Assembly (NCBI GenBank): GCA_022562855.1
Contig: JADFON010000030.1
Span: 1-11,690, forward strand
From: Candidatus Zhuqueibacterota bacterium
GTDB taxonomy: Bacteria > SM23-31
Direction of reading: 5' to 3'
DNA: 11,690 nucleotides
Positions 1 through 7,739 of the stretch are shown here, in pieces; the stretch's first letter is position 1, and each line of letters begins with the position of its first letter. The notes below the pieces were generated by a model. The model worked only from the letters and a program-made list of their open reading frames with translations, was not told where the DNA came from and did not search any database. Made by a program: the position numbers and the translations under genes.

Positions 1-1
1 A

Positions 2-193
2 AATGAACTAAATAAAACAAAAAATGAAATAAAGTCACAGATTAAAGACTAGAATAAACAACTCTATTATGAAAAAGAAGCATCTACACGCCTACGAAAC
101 GATTTGAATATCCTAAAAGAAAAAACAAAAAATATAATCTCCATCTTAAGTCTAGTATTTGGAATAGCTGGATTTTTAATTGGAGGATTATAA
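2..193 (+). pseudogene. 3' remnant of a coiled-coil/single-TM protein with an in-frame amber stop
   Basis: One frame stays open across this AT-rich stretch except for a TAG at 50-52. Before it lie charged, K/E/N-rich residues (NELNKTKNEIKSQIKD). After it come about 24 more charged helical residues, then a hydrophobic segment (IISILSLVFGIAGFLIGGL) and a TAA at 191-193. The pattern is a coiled coil with a C-terminal membrane anchor. TAG differs by one base from TTG (Leu), which would continue the helix, so a single nonsense mutation is the simplest reading. I do not recognise the family. The stop overlaps an ATG (TAATG, 191-195) just ahead of the kinase. Base composition (20% GC over 1-60) differs from the kinase that follows, suggesting another origin. 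The 5' part lies outside the window. Confidence 0.45.
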
Positions 194-2342
194 TGAAAAA
201 GAAGATAAAGATATTTTCGAACATATGAGACTATTTCAGTGGATACTGGATAATATGGCTGAGGGAGTGGCTCTCGCGGATGAAAACGGCAAACTGATTC
301 TTTTGAATCCGCCGGGTGAAAGGATCCTTGGAAAGAAACTGCTCGAAACAGACCCGAAACAGTTTACCGAAAAGTATGGGCTTTTTCTGCCGGACATGGA
401 AACACCTTTTCCCACCGATGAACTGCCGTTGCTGCGGGCTGTCAGAGGGGAAGAGGTCGACAGGTGTGAAATATTTGTCCGCCACAGTGACAAACCGGAA
501 GGTATTTTTATAAAAATAAACGCAAGACCTATTAAAGATCATAATGGAAAACTGCAGGGGGCTGTAGCAGTTTTTACCGATATAACAGAGAGCAAAAAGG
601 CGCTTCATTCCCTTGAGATCAGCGAAGAGAGATACAGAAATCTTATCGACGCTTCATTCGAGGGCATTATCATTTATGACAAGGGGGATATAATATATGC
701 AAATAATACTGCGGTGCAATTCTTTGGGTATTCTGTCGAGGAATTTACGCATATGACTATTCTCGATCTTGTTGTGGCAGAAGACAGGGAGAATATCGGC
801 GAGAAATTAGCCCTTGTATCGAATAATCCGGATGTTGAACTTGGAGCCGTGGAGACAATATGCGTCCGAAAAGACGGGTCGAAATTCCCAATAGAAGCTT
901 ACGGTAAAGGGATATACTTCGACGGCAGAATTGTCCGGGTAATTGCGATCAGGGACATAACCGGAAGGAGGAAAGCAGACCGGGAACTGCAGTACAGGAT
1001 GGATTTCGAAAATCTTATTACAAGTCTATCTACAAGCTTTATCAATCTCGAACCCGATGAAATCGATGAAGGGATCGATTCCGGTCTTCAGAAGATCGGT
1101 GAATTTGCAGGAGTCGACAGATGTTTTATCGCGCTGCTATCTGAAGACAAGAAATCAATGAAAGCGATTTACGAGTGGTGTACCGGCGACTGCCGTCCTA
1201 TCGGCGCCAAACATCAACATATCAATGAGTCGGTATTACCGTGGTTATTCAAAACAATAAAAGAACGAGAACCGAAATATGTACAAAACGTAAAAGATCT
1301 TCCTGCGGAAACCCAGAAAGAGCTGAAAGCGATTATGCCTGACGGGCTTGTTTCTGCCGTGGTTGTGCCTATGATTCATGAAAAGACAATCAAAGGGATA
1401 TTTGGTTTGCAGACCACAAAGAGGGAAAAGAAATGGAATGAAGACATAATCGTCCTGTTGAAGATAGTGGGTGAAATATTTGTGAACGCCCTTGAACGGA
1501 AGAGAGCTCTTGAAGCCTTGCAAAAAGCTAACGAAGATTTGGAATTGAAGGTAGAAGAGCGGACGAAGGAACTGAAAGAAAAACATATTCAATTGCTTAA
1601 TGCCGATAAAATGGCTTCTCTCGGGCAGTTAGTTGCCGGGGTTGCCCATGAAATAAACACTCCGTTAGGCGCGCTCAAGAGCAATAACGATGTTTTTATA
1701 CGATCGATAAAGAAAGTGAAAAATGTGATTAGCGACTTGGAGAATGATGAACATCAGCACGAATACTCTACATTGCAGAAGTTGTTCACCGTTATTGACC
1801 AGCTCAACGAGGTAAGCAAAACTGCGGCGGAACGGATAATAGTAATAGTGAACAGCTTGCGAAATTTTGCCCGTCTTGACAGGGCTGAGAAAGATTTGTT
1901 TAACATAGAGGAAGGTCTGGAAAGCACGCTAACCCTCGTTCACCATGAATTCAAAAACAGGGTAACCGTGCAAAAAGAATATGGCGATATACCCAAAATT
2001 AGCTGTTATCCGAACCAGTTGAACCAGGTTTTTATGAATATTCTTGTAAATGCAGCACAAGCGATAGAAGGAAAGGGAGATATCGTTATCCGCACCTATA
2101 CCGAGAACGGTTTTATTATTATCGAGTTTGAAGATTCGGGTAGAGGCATCGACAAGGAAGATATCAAGAAGATCTTCAGCCCGGGTTTCACAACAAAAGG
2201 GGTCGGGGTAGGCACCGGACTCGGATTATCCATTGTGTACCAGATAATCAAAGACCATAGGGGAGAAATCGATATCGGAAGCGAAGTCGGAAAAGGAACT
2301 ATGGTCAAGATTTCCCTTCCGATCGACTCGAATCCCAATTGA
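180..2342 (+). CDS. PAS-PAS-GAF sensor histidine kinase (cytoplasmic)
   Basis: A two-component sensor that would autophosphorylate on histidine and pass phosphate to a receiver. Numbering from TTG180: PAS 1 at about 17-140, PAS 2 at about 147-265 (SEERYRNLIDASFEG), a GAF domain at about 280-440, a coiled coil at about 443-478, and a HisKA-type domain with the phosphoacceptor in VAGVAHEINTPLG (His490). The ATPase domain has an N box (NILVNAAQA, Asn624), G1 (DSGRGI), an F box (FSPGFTTK) and G2 (GTGLGLS). No signal peptide or membrane segment is visible, so sensing is intracellular; the ligand is unknown. The GAF carries a CTGDC cysteine pair (334, 338). The start is doubtful: TTG180 has no clear ribosome site, ATG225 (MRLFQW) is an alternative, and the ATG at 193 with a good GGAGG is out of frame by one base. 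The 160-residue receiver 188 bp downstream is the likely partner. Kinase assignment is secure, the N-terminus is not. Confidence 0.92.
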   Translation: MEDYNEKEDKDIFEHMRLFQWILDNMAEGVALADENGKLILLNPPGERILGKKLLETDPKQFTEKYGLFLPDMETPFPTDELPLLRAVRGEEVDRCEIFVRHSDKPEGIFIKINARPIKDHNGKLQGAVAVFTDITESKKALHSLEISEERYRNLIDASFEGIIIYDKGDIIYANNTAVQFFGYSVEEFTHMTILDLVVAEDRENIGEKLALVSNNPDVELGAVETICVRKDGSKFPIEAYGKGIYFDGRIVRVIAIRDITGRRKADRELQYRMDFENLITSLSTSFINLEPDEIDEGIDSGLQKIGEFAGVDRCFIALLSEDKKSMKAIYEWCTGDCRPIGAKHQHINESVLPWLFKTIKEREPKYVQNVKDLPAETQKELKAIMPDGLVSAVVVPMIHEKTIKGIFGLQTTKREKKWNEDIIVLLKIVGEIFVNALERKRALEALQKANEDLELKVEERTKELKEKHIQLLNADKMASLGQLVAGVAHEINTPLGALKSNNDVFIRSIKKVKNVISDLENDEHQHEYSTLQKLFTVIDQLNEVSKTAAERIIVIVNSLRNFARLDRAEKDLFNIEEGLESTLTLVHHEFKNRVTVQKEYGDIPKISCYPNQLNQVFMNILVNAAQAIEGKGDIVIRTYTENGFIIIEFEDSGRGIDKEDIKKIFSPGFTTKGVGVGTGLGLSIVYQIIKDHRGEIDIGSEVGKGTMVKISLPIDSNPN

Positions 2343-2530
2343 TCACGATTCGAATCAGAGCATGTATATTACCCTAAAAACTTTTTCTCTATGTCTATAT
2401 TTGTTGATTTAGATTCGCAATATTCAATAATTTATCTTAATTTTGCGGCAAAAAATAGAAAACGCAATTAATTTTTTTCCGCCGTGTCAGACAGGTTCCG
2501 CTTTGAGGGACAGAAAATACAGGGAGAATT

Positions 2531-3013
2531 ATGGAACAGACAATTAATAATGACACAATCGTAATCGTTGATGATGAAGATATGGTGCTGATAAGCATCG
2601 ATTCTTTTCTGCAGCTTGAATCCGACTACACTATCAAGACCTTTACCAAGGCGGCAGAAGCCTTTGAGTATATTACCGAAAACTCAGTCGATCTTGTTAT
2701 TTCGGATTATTTAATGCCGGAAATGAACGGGATCGAGTTTTTGGCGAAGGTGAGAAACGTGAAACCGGAAATACCCAGGATTATTTTAACCGGTTATGCA
2801 GACAAGGAAAACGCGATAAAAGCGATAAACGAAGTGGGTCTCTTTCAGTATATAGAAAAACCATGGGATAATGATAACTTGTTACTGATAATCCGGAACG
2901 GTATTGAAAAATTTAAACTGATAAAACAACTACAGGATAAAATAACCGAAATAAACGACGCATATTCAGATTTAAACAGCATGCATAAGGAGATTCTGAA
3001 AGCGTTTGTTTAA
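2531..3013 (+). CDS. Single-domain response regulator (CheY-like receiver with coiled-coil tail)
   Basis: A 160-residue receiver. The acidic pocket is DDE at 14-16, the phosphoacceptor Asp59 lies in VISDYLMPEMNG, the switch Thr87 in ILTGYA, and Lys110 in IEKPW. The KPW motif followed by a helical extension is typical of RpfG-like receivers, which normally continue into HD-GYP or another output domain. Here residues 120-160 form only a charged coiled coil, and the frame closes at TAA. The protein therefore probably acts by protein contact or as a phosphate shuttle in a relay. The start is supported by a strong AGGGAGA site at 2521-2527, 3 nt before ATG. It lies on the same strand as the PAS-PAS-GAF kinase, whose own receiver is lacking, so the two likely pair. 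The 188 bp between them shows no convincing terminator or promoter. It converges on selB with 9 bp between stops. Confidence 0.9.
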   Translation: MEQTINNDTIVIVDDEDMVLISIDSFLQLESDYTIKTFTKAAEAFEYITENSVDLVISDYLMPEMNGIEFLAKVRNVKPEIPRIILTGYADKENAIKAINEVGLFQYIEKPWDNDNLLLIIRNGIEKFKLIKQLQDKITEINDAYSDLNSMHKEILKAFV

Positions 3014-3022
3014 AAACATGCA

Positions 3023-4948
3023 TTAATCCTTCAAAATCCTTTCGTCGCCGACTCTGACTGTCACGCCGGTGTCGTCAAAGTAATTCAGAAGCGGCAGGGC
3101 GTATTTGCGGCTTGTATTGAGCGACGTCCGGAATTCAGAAATCGTAATCGAGCCTTTTTGATTGATGGAATCCCGAATTAGCGATTCAATACGCTTTATT
3201 TCATCTGCAGCATAGAGAAAAGAATTCCCGACAATTATTACTTCACCTTCATCGACAAGCAATGTAATCACCGTTTTGACGTCATCGATGTTCACTTTGA
3301 GGGTATCGGCGAATTCCTCCTGTGAAGGACCTGCAGCCCCGGTCTGCTTCAGGTGTTCGACGATATTTCTTCTTAATTCCTGATATTTGCCCGAAACTTC
3401 GGGTACGAAATCCGCTAATTTGACCCGGTTTTTGCTGAGAACGATACGGCTGTCGACGGTCATTTGCTCAAATGCGAAATTCCACACCGGTTCATCAAGG
3501 GTATAGCCCGATTGTTTTATCAGTTTCAACCTGTCAAGAGCAGGTTTTTCAGGATTCTCGTTGTGAAATTTTCGAAGGATTTCCAGTATTTTACCGGTGA
3601 ATGATTCAAAAGATTTTCTGCTTATCCATAGTTTATCCGACGATACCGCCGTTTCTTCTTCGCGGTTTAAACTCATAATTCGGTCATCCGCCGATATGAG
3701 AATTTCAGAAACTTGATCATGAAATAAACCGAATTGCGCCGCGATCTTTTGCGTGGAATGGGGATGTAACTCGTTTTTGATTACAAACGAGCATACCTGT
3801 TCTTGCCGCGGGAGGTTTTCAACCGATTTCAGGTATTCTGCTATTTGTTTCCGGTTTCTTCTCGGTCTTTTTGCGTCTATTTCCAGTACCGTACCGCCCC
3901 CTATGGTGACCGCCGGGGAATACTTTCTTATGATAAATCTGTCACCCACGGCAACCGTCACGGGTTTTTCAAGTTGAATTTGCAGCACGGTTTTCTCTCC
4001 GGGCTGCAGAATGTCCTTTTCAAGGAGTATTACCCTCCCGATTACTTCGATCGTTCCGGTGTGAAACCTCACACGGTCGCGAAATTTTAGCGGAACTTTC
4101 GCCGAATCCAGGTAATGGAGGCTGCAGTTTATTGTCTGTGAGGGTATGAAAAATTCTGACCGGGCAATGACGTCCCCGCGAACGATTTCATTTTTTTGAA
4201 TCCCGCCGAGGTTGATTGCAGCCCGCTCACCCGGGTTTAACTGTGTTACCTTCTTATTATGTCTTTGCATGCTCCGAAGCCGGAGTTCTCTTTGTTGGGG
4301 TAACAGCTCTATCGAATCATCAGGTTTCAGCACACCTGAAATGACCGTTCCGGTAACGACCGTTCCAAAACCGGTCAACGTAAACGACCGGTCAACAGGC
4401 AGCCGAAAGGGAAGATTCTGTTTTTCTTTTTCGTGCGGCAGAGCGTCAATTTCTTCTTTAAGTTTTGATTTCAATTCTTCGATTCCGGCGCCGGATACGG
4501 ATGAGACATGCATAATTGCTGATTTCTTGAATTCGTACTGGGTCAACATCGATTCTATTTCATCTTTGACCAAATCAATCCAATCCTGCTGTCCGGGATC
4601 GATCAGGTCGATTTTTGTTATTGCAACTACAATCCTTTCAACTTTGAGAAGCCGGATTATATCAAGGTGTTCTCTTGTCTGCGGCATGATTCCGTCGTCT
4701 GCGGCGACAACCAAAAGAGCAAGATCAACTCCCGTAACGCCGGCAACCATGTTTTTGACGAATTTTTCGTGTCCCGGCACGTCAATGAACGCGATTGAAT
4801 CGTCAAGATATGCAAAACCGAGGTCAATGGTTATTTCACGTTCTTTTTCTTCTTTGAGCCGGTCTGTATCGATTCCCGTCAATGCTTTGACAAGGGCGGT
4901 TTTCCCATGGTCGATGTGACCGGCAGTGCCTATTATCCTGTGCGTCAT
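3023..4948 (-). CDS. selB: Selenocysteine-specific elongation factor SelB
   Basis: A GTPase that binds selenocysteinyl-tRNA(Sec) and a SECIS hairpin in mRNA and delivers selenocysteine to the ribosome at UGA. Visible motifs: G1 GHIDHGKT (10-17), the switch region around [13 protein letters not shown]3 DVPGHE (56-61), G4 TKID (111-114) and a G5-like SSVSGAG (149-155). EF-Tu-like domains 2 and 3 (about 175-350) include [12 protein letters not shown]. The remainder (about 365-641) is the tandem winged-helix region that reads the SECIS, ending in [21 protein letters not shown], characteristic of SelB. At 641 residues it is full length (E. coli SelB is 614). It is the last gene of the minus-strand unit, 118 bp after selA. 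No good Shine-Dalgarno precedes the ATG, only ATTCCTTAAAAATA, so translation may be weak or controlled by the leader. I saw no terminator hairpin in the 9 bp before the convergent response regulator. Confidence 0.97.
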   Translation of the reverse strand: MTHRIIGTAGHIDHGKTALVKALTGIDTDRLKEEKEREITIDLGFAYLDDSIAFIDVPGHEKFVKNMVAGVTGVDLALLVVAADDGIMPQTREHLDIIRLLKVERIVVAITKIDLIDPGQQDWIDLVKDEIESMLTQYEFKKSAIMHVSSVSGAGIEELKSKLKEEIDALPHEKEKQNLPFRLPVDRSFTLTGFGTVVTGTVISGVLKPDDSIELLPQQRELRLRSMQRHNKKVTQLNPGERAAINLGGIQKNEIVRGDVIARSEFFIPSQTINCSLHYLDSAKVPLKFRDRVRFHTGTIEVIGRVILLEKDILQPGEKTVLQIQLEKPVTVAVGDRFIIRKYSPAVTIGGGTVLEIDAKRPRRNRKQIAEYLKSVENLPRQEQVCSFVIKNELHPHSTQKIAAQFGLFHDQVSEILISADDRIMSLNREEETAVSSDKLWISRKSFESFTGKILEILRKFHNENPEKPALDRLKLIKQSGYTLDEPVWNFAFEQMTVDSRIVLSKNRVKLADFVPEVSGKYQELRRNIVEHLKQTGAAGPSQEEFADTLKVNIDDVKTVITLLVDEGEVIIVGNSFLYAADEIKRIESLIRDSINQKGSITISEFRTSLNTSRKYALPLLNYFDDTGVTVRVGDERILKD

Positions 4949-4994
4949 TATTTTTAAGGAATGTTAATTGTGAGATTTGTTTGTCAGCTTTGAA

Positions 4995-5013
4995 CTGATC
5001 CGCATCAGGCGGA
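4995..5013 (-). promoter_or_regulatory. Overlapping alternative hairpins in the selA-selB spacer
   Basis: The 118-bp spacer holds short inverted repeats that cannot all pair at once. On the minus strand TCCGC-CTGAT-GCGGA (4999-5013) overlaps CTGAT-GCGG-ATCAG (4995-5008). The same ATCAG can instead pair with a downstream CTGAC (about 4983-4987) around the 7-nt loop TTCAAAG. Stems are only 4-5 bp. An RNA switch or a SECIS-like structure controlling selB would be consistent, since E. coli has a SECIS-like element in the selAB leader. This is inference: short repeats of this size can arise by chance. Confidence 0.22.
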
Positions 5014-5066
5014 AAGAAATCCGGTGTGATTTGGAGACTGAAATTTACCGATTGGTGCAGGAAAAC

Positions 5067-6497
5067 CTACGATTTTCCTGTCTCAATACATAGAGAATTG
5101 ATACAATTTACGATTACAGGTATTTGGTCGGAAAATACGGTCCGCATATCGAGATATACCTTATCATTTTTTATATATCCAAAAACGGGCGGGTCGCCGA
5201 TACGTAATAATTTTGCTATTTTTTCCGGTTTCAGCTTTTCCGATTGAAGCGAGACGGCATAACTCGGAATATCTTCAAGCGGAACAGCGCCGCTTCCAAA
5301 TTCCGCGCGGCTTTGTTCTATTTCGATTTTCAGTTCTTTCTTGACCGGTTTATTACAAAGAGAAACAACTTCTTTTGCCCTTTGTTCCAGCTTATTCGGC
5401 GGTTCAAGCATCATTTTTGTCGAGGGTAGGGATTTGAAACCTTTTGACCCTGACAAATAGGACATCATTGTACCCTCAAGCGCTGCGATGACTAATTTGT
5501 CGCACCTTACGGTACGGGCAATCGGGTTTTTCTTTATTGCATCTACGTACATTGATTTTCCGACAATAATCCCCGATTGCGGACCTCCCAATACTTTGTC
5601 CCCGCTAAACATGACGATAGAAGCTCCCGACTTGACCGAATCCGGTGCGACAGGTTCGGAGGGAAGTCCAAACTGTTTCAAATCAAGAATAACACCGCCG
5701 CCAAGGTCGTAAATCAACGGAATTTTTTTTGAAGAACACAGTGCGCTAAGATCGTTTAGCGATACGGATTCGGAAAATCCCATTACCCTGAAATTGCTTG
5801 AATGTACCTTTAGGATTGCCCCGGTCTTGCGGGTAATCGCCATTTGGTAATCCGAAAGATTGGTCTTGTTTGTTGTGCCTACTTCGACCATTTTTGCGCC
5901 GCTTACAGCCATAATATCGGGCATCCTGAACGAACCGCCGATTTCCACAAGTTCGCCACGGGAAATAATCACCTCTTTGTCTTTTGCAAGTGTATTCAAG
6001 GTCAATAGGACGGCGGCTGCGTTATTGTTGACTATAGTTCCCGATTCAGCTCCTGTCAAAAAGCAGAATATTTCGTTGAGACGGTGTTCCCGTTGCCCCC
6101 GGCTTCCGGTTTCCCGGTCGATTTCAAGAGTAGAATATCCTTTGAGAATCTTCCGCACATGCTTTGCCGCCAAAGGAGAGAGGGGCGCCCTGCCAAGCCC
6201 GGTATGGAGAATGACACCGGTGGCATTGACCGCCGGCACGAGTGAGCCGCCTGAAATATCCGAAAAATGGGCGCTTATACCGTAAATCAGTTTGTCCGTA
6301 AGGTCTTCTCTCGACACGTTCCCGGAAAAACTTCCGTTTTTTAAATCCTGACGAAGCAGGTCAAGTTTACCGCGGGTTACAAACGTGACATAATCGTGAG
6401 AGTAGGTATCAAAAAAGGATGCAATTCTGCCATCTTTTAGTACCGATTCCACCGAAGGAAGAACTGCGAGATTTTTTTTTAAGACCTGTTTAGTCAT
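5067..6497 (-). CDS. selA: L-seryl-tRNA(Sec) selenium transferase (selenocysteine synthase)
   Basis: A PLP-dependent enzyme that converts seryl-tRNA(Sec) to selenocysteinyl-tRNA(Sec) using selenophosphate. The 476 residues match the bacterial SelA size (E. coli 463). Family landmarks: the N-terminal tRNA-binding region beginning LPSVESVL, the NATGVILHTGLGRAPLS block (91-107), GSRGQREHRL (131-140) with the following glycine/asparagine block ESGTIVNNNAAAV, and the PLP lysine Lys301 in MFSGDKVLGGPQSG. The start ATG lies inside the end of birA (8-nt overlap ATGACTAA), so translation is probably coupled to birA and needs no strong ribosome site of its own. selB follows 118 bp downstream. The enzyme requires selC tRNA and SelD, neither of which is in the window. 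No frameshift or missing key residue is visible. Confidence 0.97.
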   Translation of the reverse strand: MTKQVLKKNLAVLPSVESVLKDGRIASFFDTYSHDYVTFVTRGKLDLLRQDLKNGSFSGNVSREDLTDKLIYGISAHFSDISGGSLVPAVNATGVILHTGLGRAPLSPLAAKHVRKILKGYSTLEIDRETGSRGQREHRLNEIFCFLTGAESGTIVNNNAAAVLLTLNTLAKDKEVIISRGELVEIGGSFRMPDIMAVSGAKMVEVGTTNKTNLSDYQMAITRKTGAILKVHSSNFRVMGFSESVSLNDLSALCSSKKIPLIYDLGGGVILDLKQFGLPSEPVAPDSVKSGASIVMFSGDKVLGGPQSGIIVGKSMYVDAIKKNPIARTVRCDKLVIAALEGTMMSYLSGSKGFKSLPSTKMMLEPPNKLEQRAKEVVSLCNKPVKKELKIEIEQSRAEFGSGAVPLEDIPSYAVSLQSEKLKPEKIAKLLRIGDPPVFGYIKNDKVYLDMRTVFSDQIPVIVNCINSLCIETGKS

Positions 6498-7293
6498 TTA
6501 TAACATACTCAAGGTCGCCGGCGTAAATTGTGTGAAGTTTGCCGGCGTCATCTTTCAGAATTAGTGAGCCGTCCTGATTTATGCCTTCCGCTAATCCGTC
6601 AATATAGTGTTTTTCGGTTCTAATTACCACGTTTTTCCCTACCGTCGAACACTTCTGCATCCACTGTTGGAAAAGCGGTTCAATACCACGGTTCTCCCAA
6701 ATCGAATAGAGGGTATTTAATGTCCGTATTACATCTGTAAACAGCTTTTCACGATCGACAATTGAACCGGTTTCTATTGATAGAGACGTTGCTTTATCCC
6801 TGATATCTTCGGGAAATTCGTTCCGTTCAATGTTAACATTTAAACCCATACCTGTCACGATCAATCGTTTTCCATCTTCAATTGTGATCAACTCCGACAG
6901 AGTGCCACAAATCTTTTTGCCTCCAATCAGTATGTCATTTGGCCATTTGAAGGACACCGTCAGACCTGCGGCTGATTCGACAGCGGAGGCTATGACAAGG
7001 GATACAAGGAAATTGTAATGTCCGAACTTGAAATCATCAGGGGATTCGGGAAAAACGATGGTCAGGAGAATGCACTTGTTTCGAGGTGAATACCAGTTTC
7101 TTGTCATTCTCCCTTTTCCCCGGGTTTGCTCATCGGCGGTGACCACTAATGGAATAGGATTCCCTTTGAGGGCATTTGTTTTCGCAAGGTCGTTTGTGGA
7201 TTTGACGGACCTTCTGTAAATGAAATTTCGTCCGAAGCGGAGATTTTTGACGGCTGCGCGAATACTTACTTCTTGCAATGAGGGAAGCGTCAT
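6490..7293 (-). CDS. birA: Biotin--[acetyl-CoA-carboxylase] ligase, BirA without HTH domain
   Basis: Activates biotin with ATP to biotinyl-AMP and transfers it to the carrier-protein lysine of biotin-dependent carboxylases. Visible motifs: STNDLAK (32-38), the adenylate-binding loop in EQTRGKGRMTRNWYSP (55-70), KWPNDIL with the catalytic-region Lys116, KICGTLSE (127-134) and GMGLNVN (148-154). A C-terminal SH3-like domain spans about 215-263. The ligase loop usually reads GRGRxGR; here it is GKGRMTR, conservative but slightly divergent. At 267 residues it lacks the N-terminal winged helix of E. coli BirA (321), so it should be a ligase only, not the biotin-operon repressor. It overlaps selA by 8 nt downstream and is separated by 74 bp from the Cys4 membrane protein upstream. 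No good Shine-Dalgarno precedes the ATG. Confidence 0.94.
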   Translation of the reverse strand: MTLPSLQEVSIRAAVKNLRFGRNFIYRRSVKSTNDLAKTNALKGNPIPLVVTADEQTRGKGRMTRNWYSPRNKCILLTIVFPESPDDFKFGHYNFLVSLVIASAVESAAGLTVSFKWPNDILIGGKKICGTLSELITIEDGKRLIVTGMGLNVNIERNEFPEDIRDKATSLSIETGSIVDREKLFTDVIRTLNTLYSIWENRGIEPLFQQWMQKCSTVGKNVVIRTEKHYIDGLAEGINQDGSLILKDDAGKLHTIYAGDLEYVIND

Positions 7294-7367
7294 TTTTTGT
7301 TATGAGGACAAGCGGTGAGAATGTCCCGGACTAATAATTGATAACTTTTAGCGGGAGTTAAATCTGG

Positions 7368-7739
7368 TTACTTTGTAAATGAACCTGCCACATAGTGGTC
7401 GTCTTGCGAAAACTTATCGCACGTATCTGTCAATGAGACCGCATCTTTGTTAAGCTTACATTCGTAGAAAAAATCGTTTGGAGAATCCGGATAAAGAAAG
7501 GTCTGGCGGTGTGTACAATTTTTGCAAATCTGCTGTAGTATTTTTATATTACCGGACTTTTTGCCGTTTCTGTCAAGATTTTTATGAATAATCTCTATAT
7601 TCTTGTTCAATCTTCTTGCTTCGGCAAAAAGTCTGCCGACTTCCTTTTGCATTTTATTGTACCGCCTAAAAGGGAAAAATATTGCCGAGCCCAGCGCCGC
7701 AAAAACTACTGCAAGCGCTATGTAATTAACTTCCCCCAT
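7368..7739 (-). CDS. Small membrane-anchored protein with a four-cysteine C-terminal domain, function unknown
   Basis: I do not recognise this 123-residue protein. Residues 5-23 (NYIALAVVFAALGSAIFFP) form one membrane helix followed by RR, predicting the C-terminus in the cytoplasm by the positive-inside rule. Residues 27-58 are a charged helix, likely a short coiled coil. Residues 70-112 carry Cys72-x2-Cys75, then Cys94 and Cys107 in ICKNCTHRQT, FYECKLNKD and DTCDKFSQ. That spacing resembles a small zinc- or Fe-S-binding knuckle. It begins inside the end of the upstream cNMP-fold regulator (14-nt overlap) with a good AAGGAG site 9 nt before ATG, so the two are probably co-translated and may act together. 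birA follows 74 bp downstream. A role as membrane partner of the regulator is inference only. Confidence 0.8.
   Translation of the reverse strand: MGEVNYIALAVVFAALGSAIFFPFRRYNKMQKEVGRLFAEARRLNKNIEIIHKNLDRNGKKSGNIKILQQICKNCTHRQTFLYPDSPNDFFYECKLNKDAVSLTDTCDKFSQDDHYVAGSFTK

Noticed and set aside
193-228. An 11-codon leader peptide from ATG193 with a good ribosome site (MKKKIKIFSNI).
   Set aside because: Better explained as the kinase's original start shifted by one base in the A run. No attenuator-like structure follows.
2441-2453. The inverted repeat TTTTGC-G-GCAAAA between kinase and response regulator as a terminator or operator.
   Set aside because: The centre is a single base, so it cannot form a stable hairpin as RNA. 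There is no T tract, and a site of this size is common by chance.
2340-2473. The kinase TGA as a selenocysteine codon: the frame stays open for about 43 codons after it, and the host has selA/selB.
   Set aside because: The ATPase domain ends naturally before the TGA. The following residues look like non-coding AT-rich DNA, and no SECIS-like stem follows, only a short GATTCGAATC palindrome.
3005-3025. A bidirectional terminator between the converging response regulator and selB genes.
   Set aside because: Only weak A/T pairing (TGTTT/AAACA) with no G-C stem.
4212-4919. A long plus-strand open frame (235 codons) opposite selB, and similar ones opposite selA, birA and yifB.
   Set aside because: They are antisense shadows of strongly conserved genes, rich in Ser/Arg/Pro and without recognisable domains or ribosome sites.
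4949-5066. A selC tRNA(Sec) gene in the selA-selB spacer, suggested by TCAG-TTCAAAG-CTGA, which resembles an anticodon arm.
   Set aside because: The loop would place CAA, not TCA, as anticodon. There is no acceptor stem, T arm or long variable arm.
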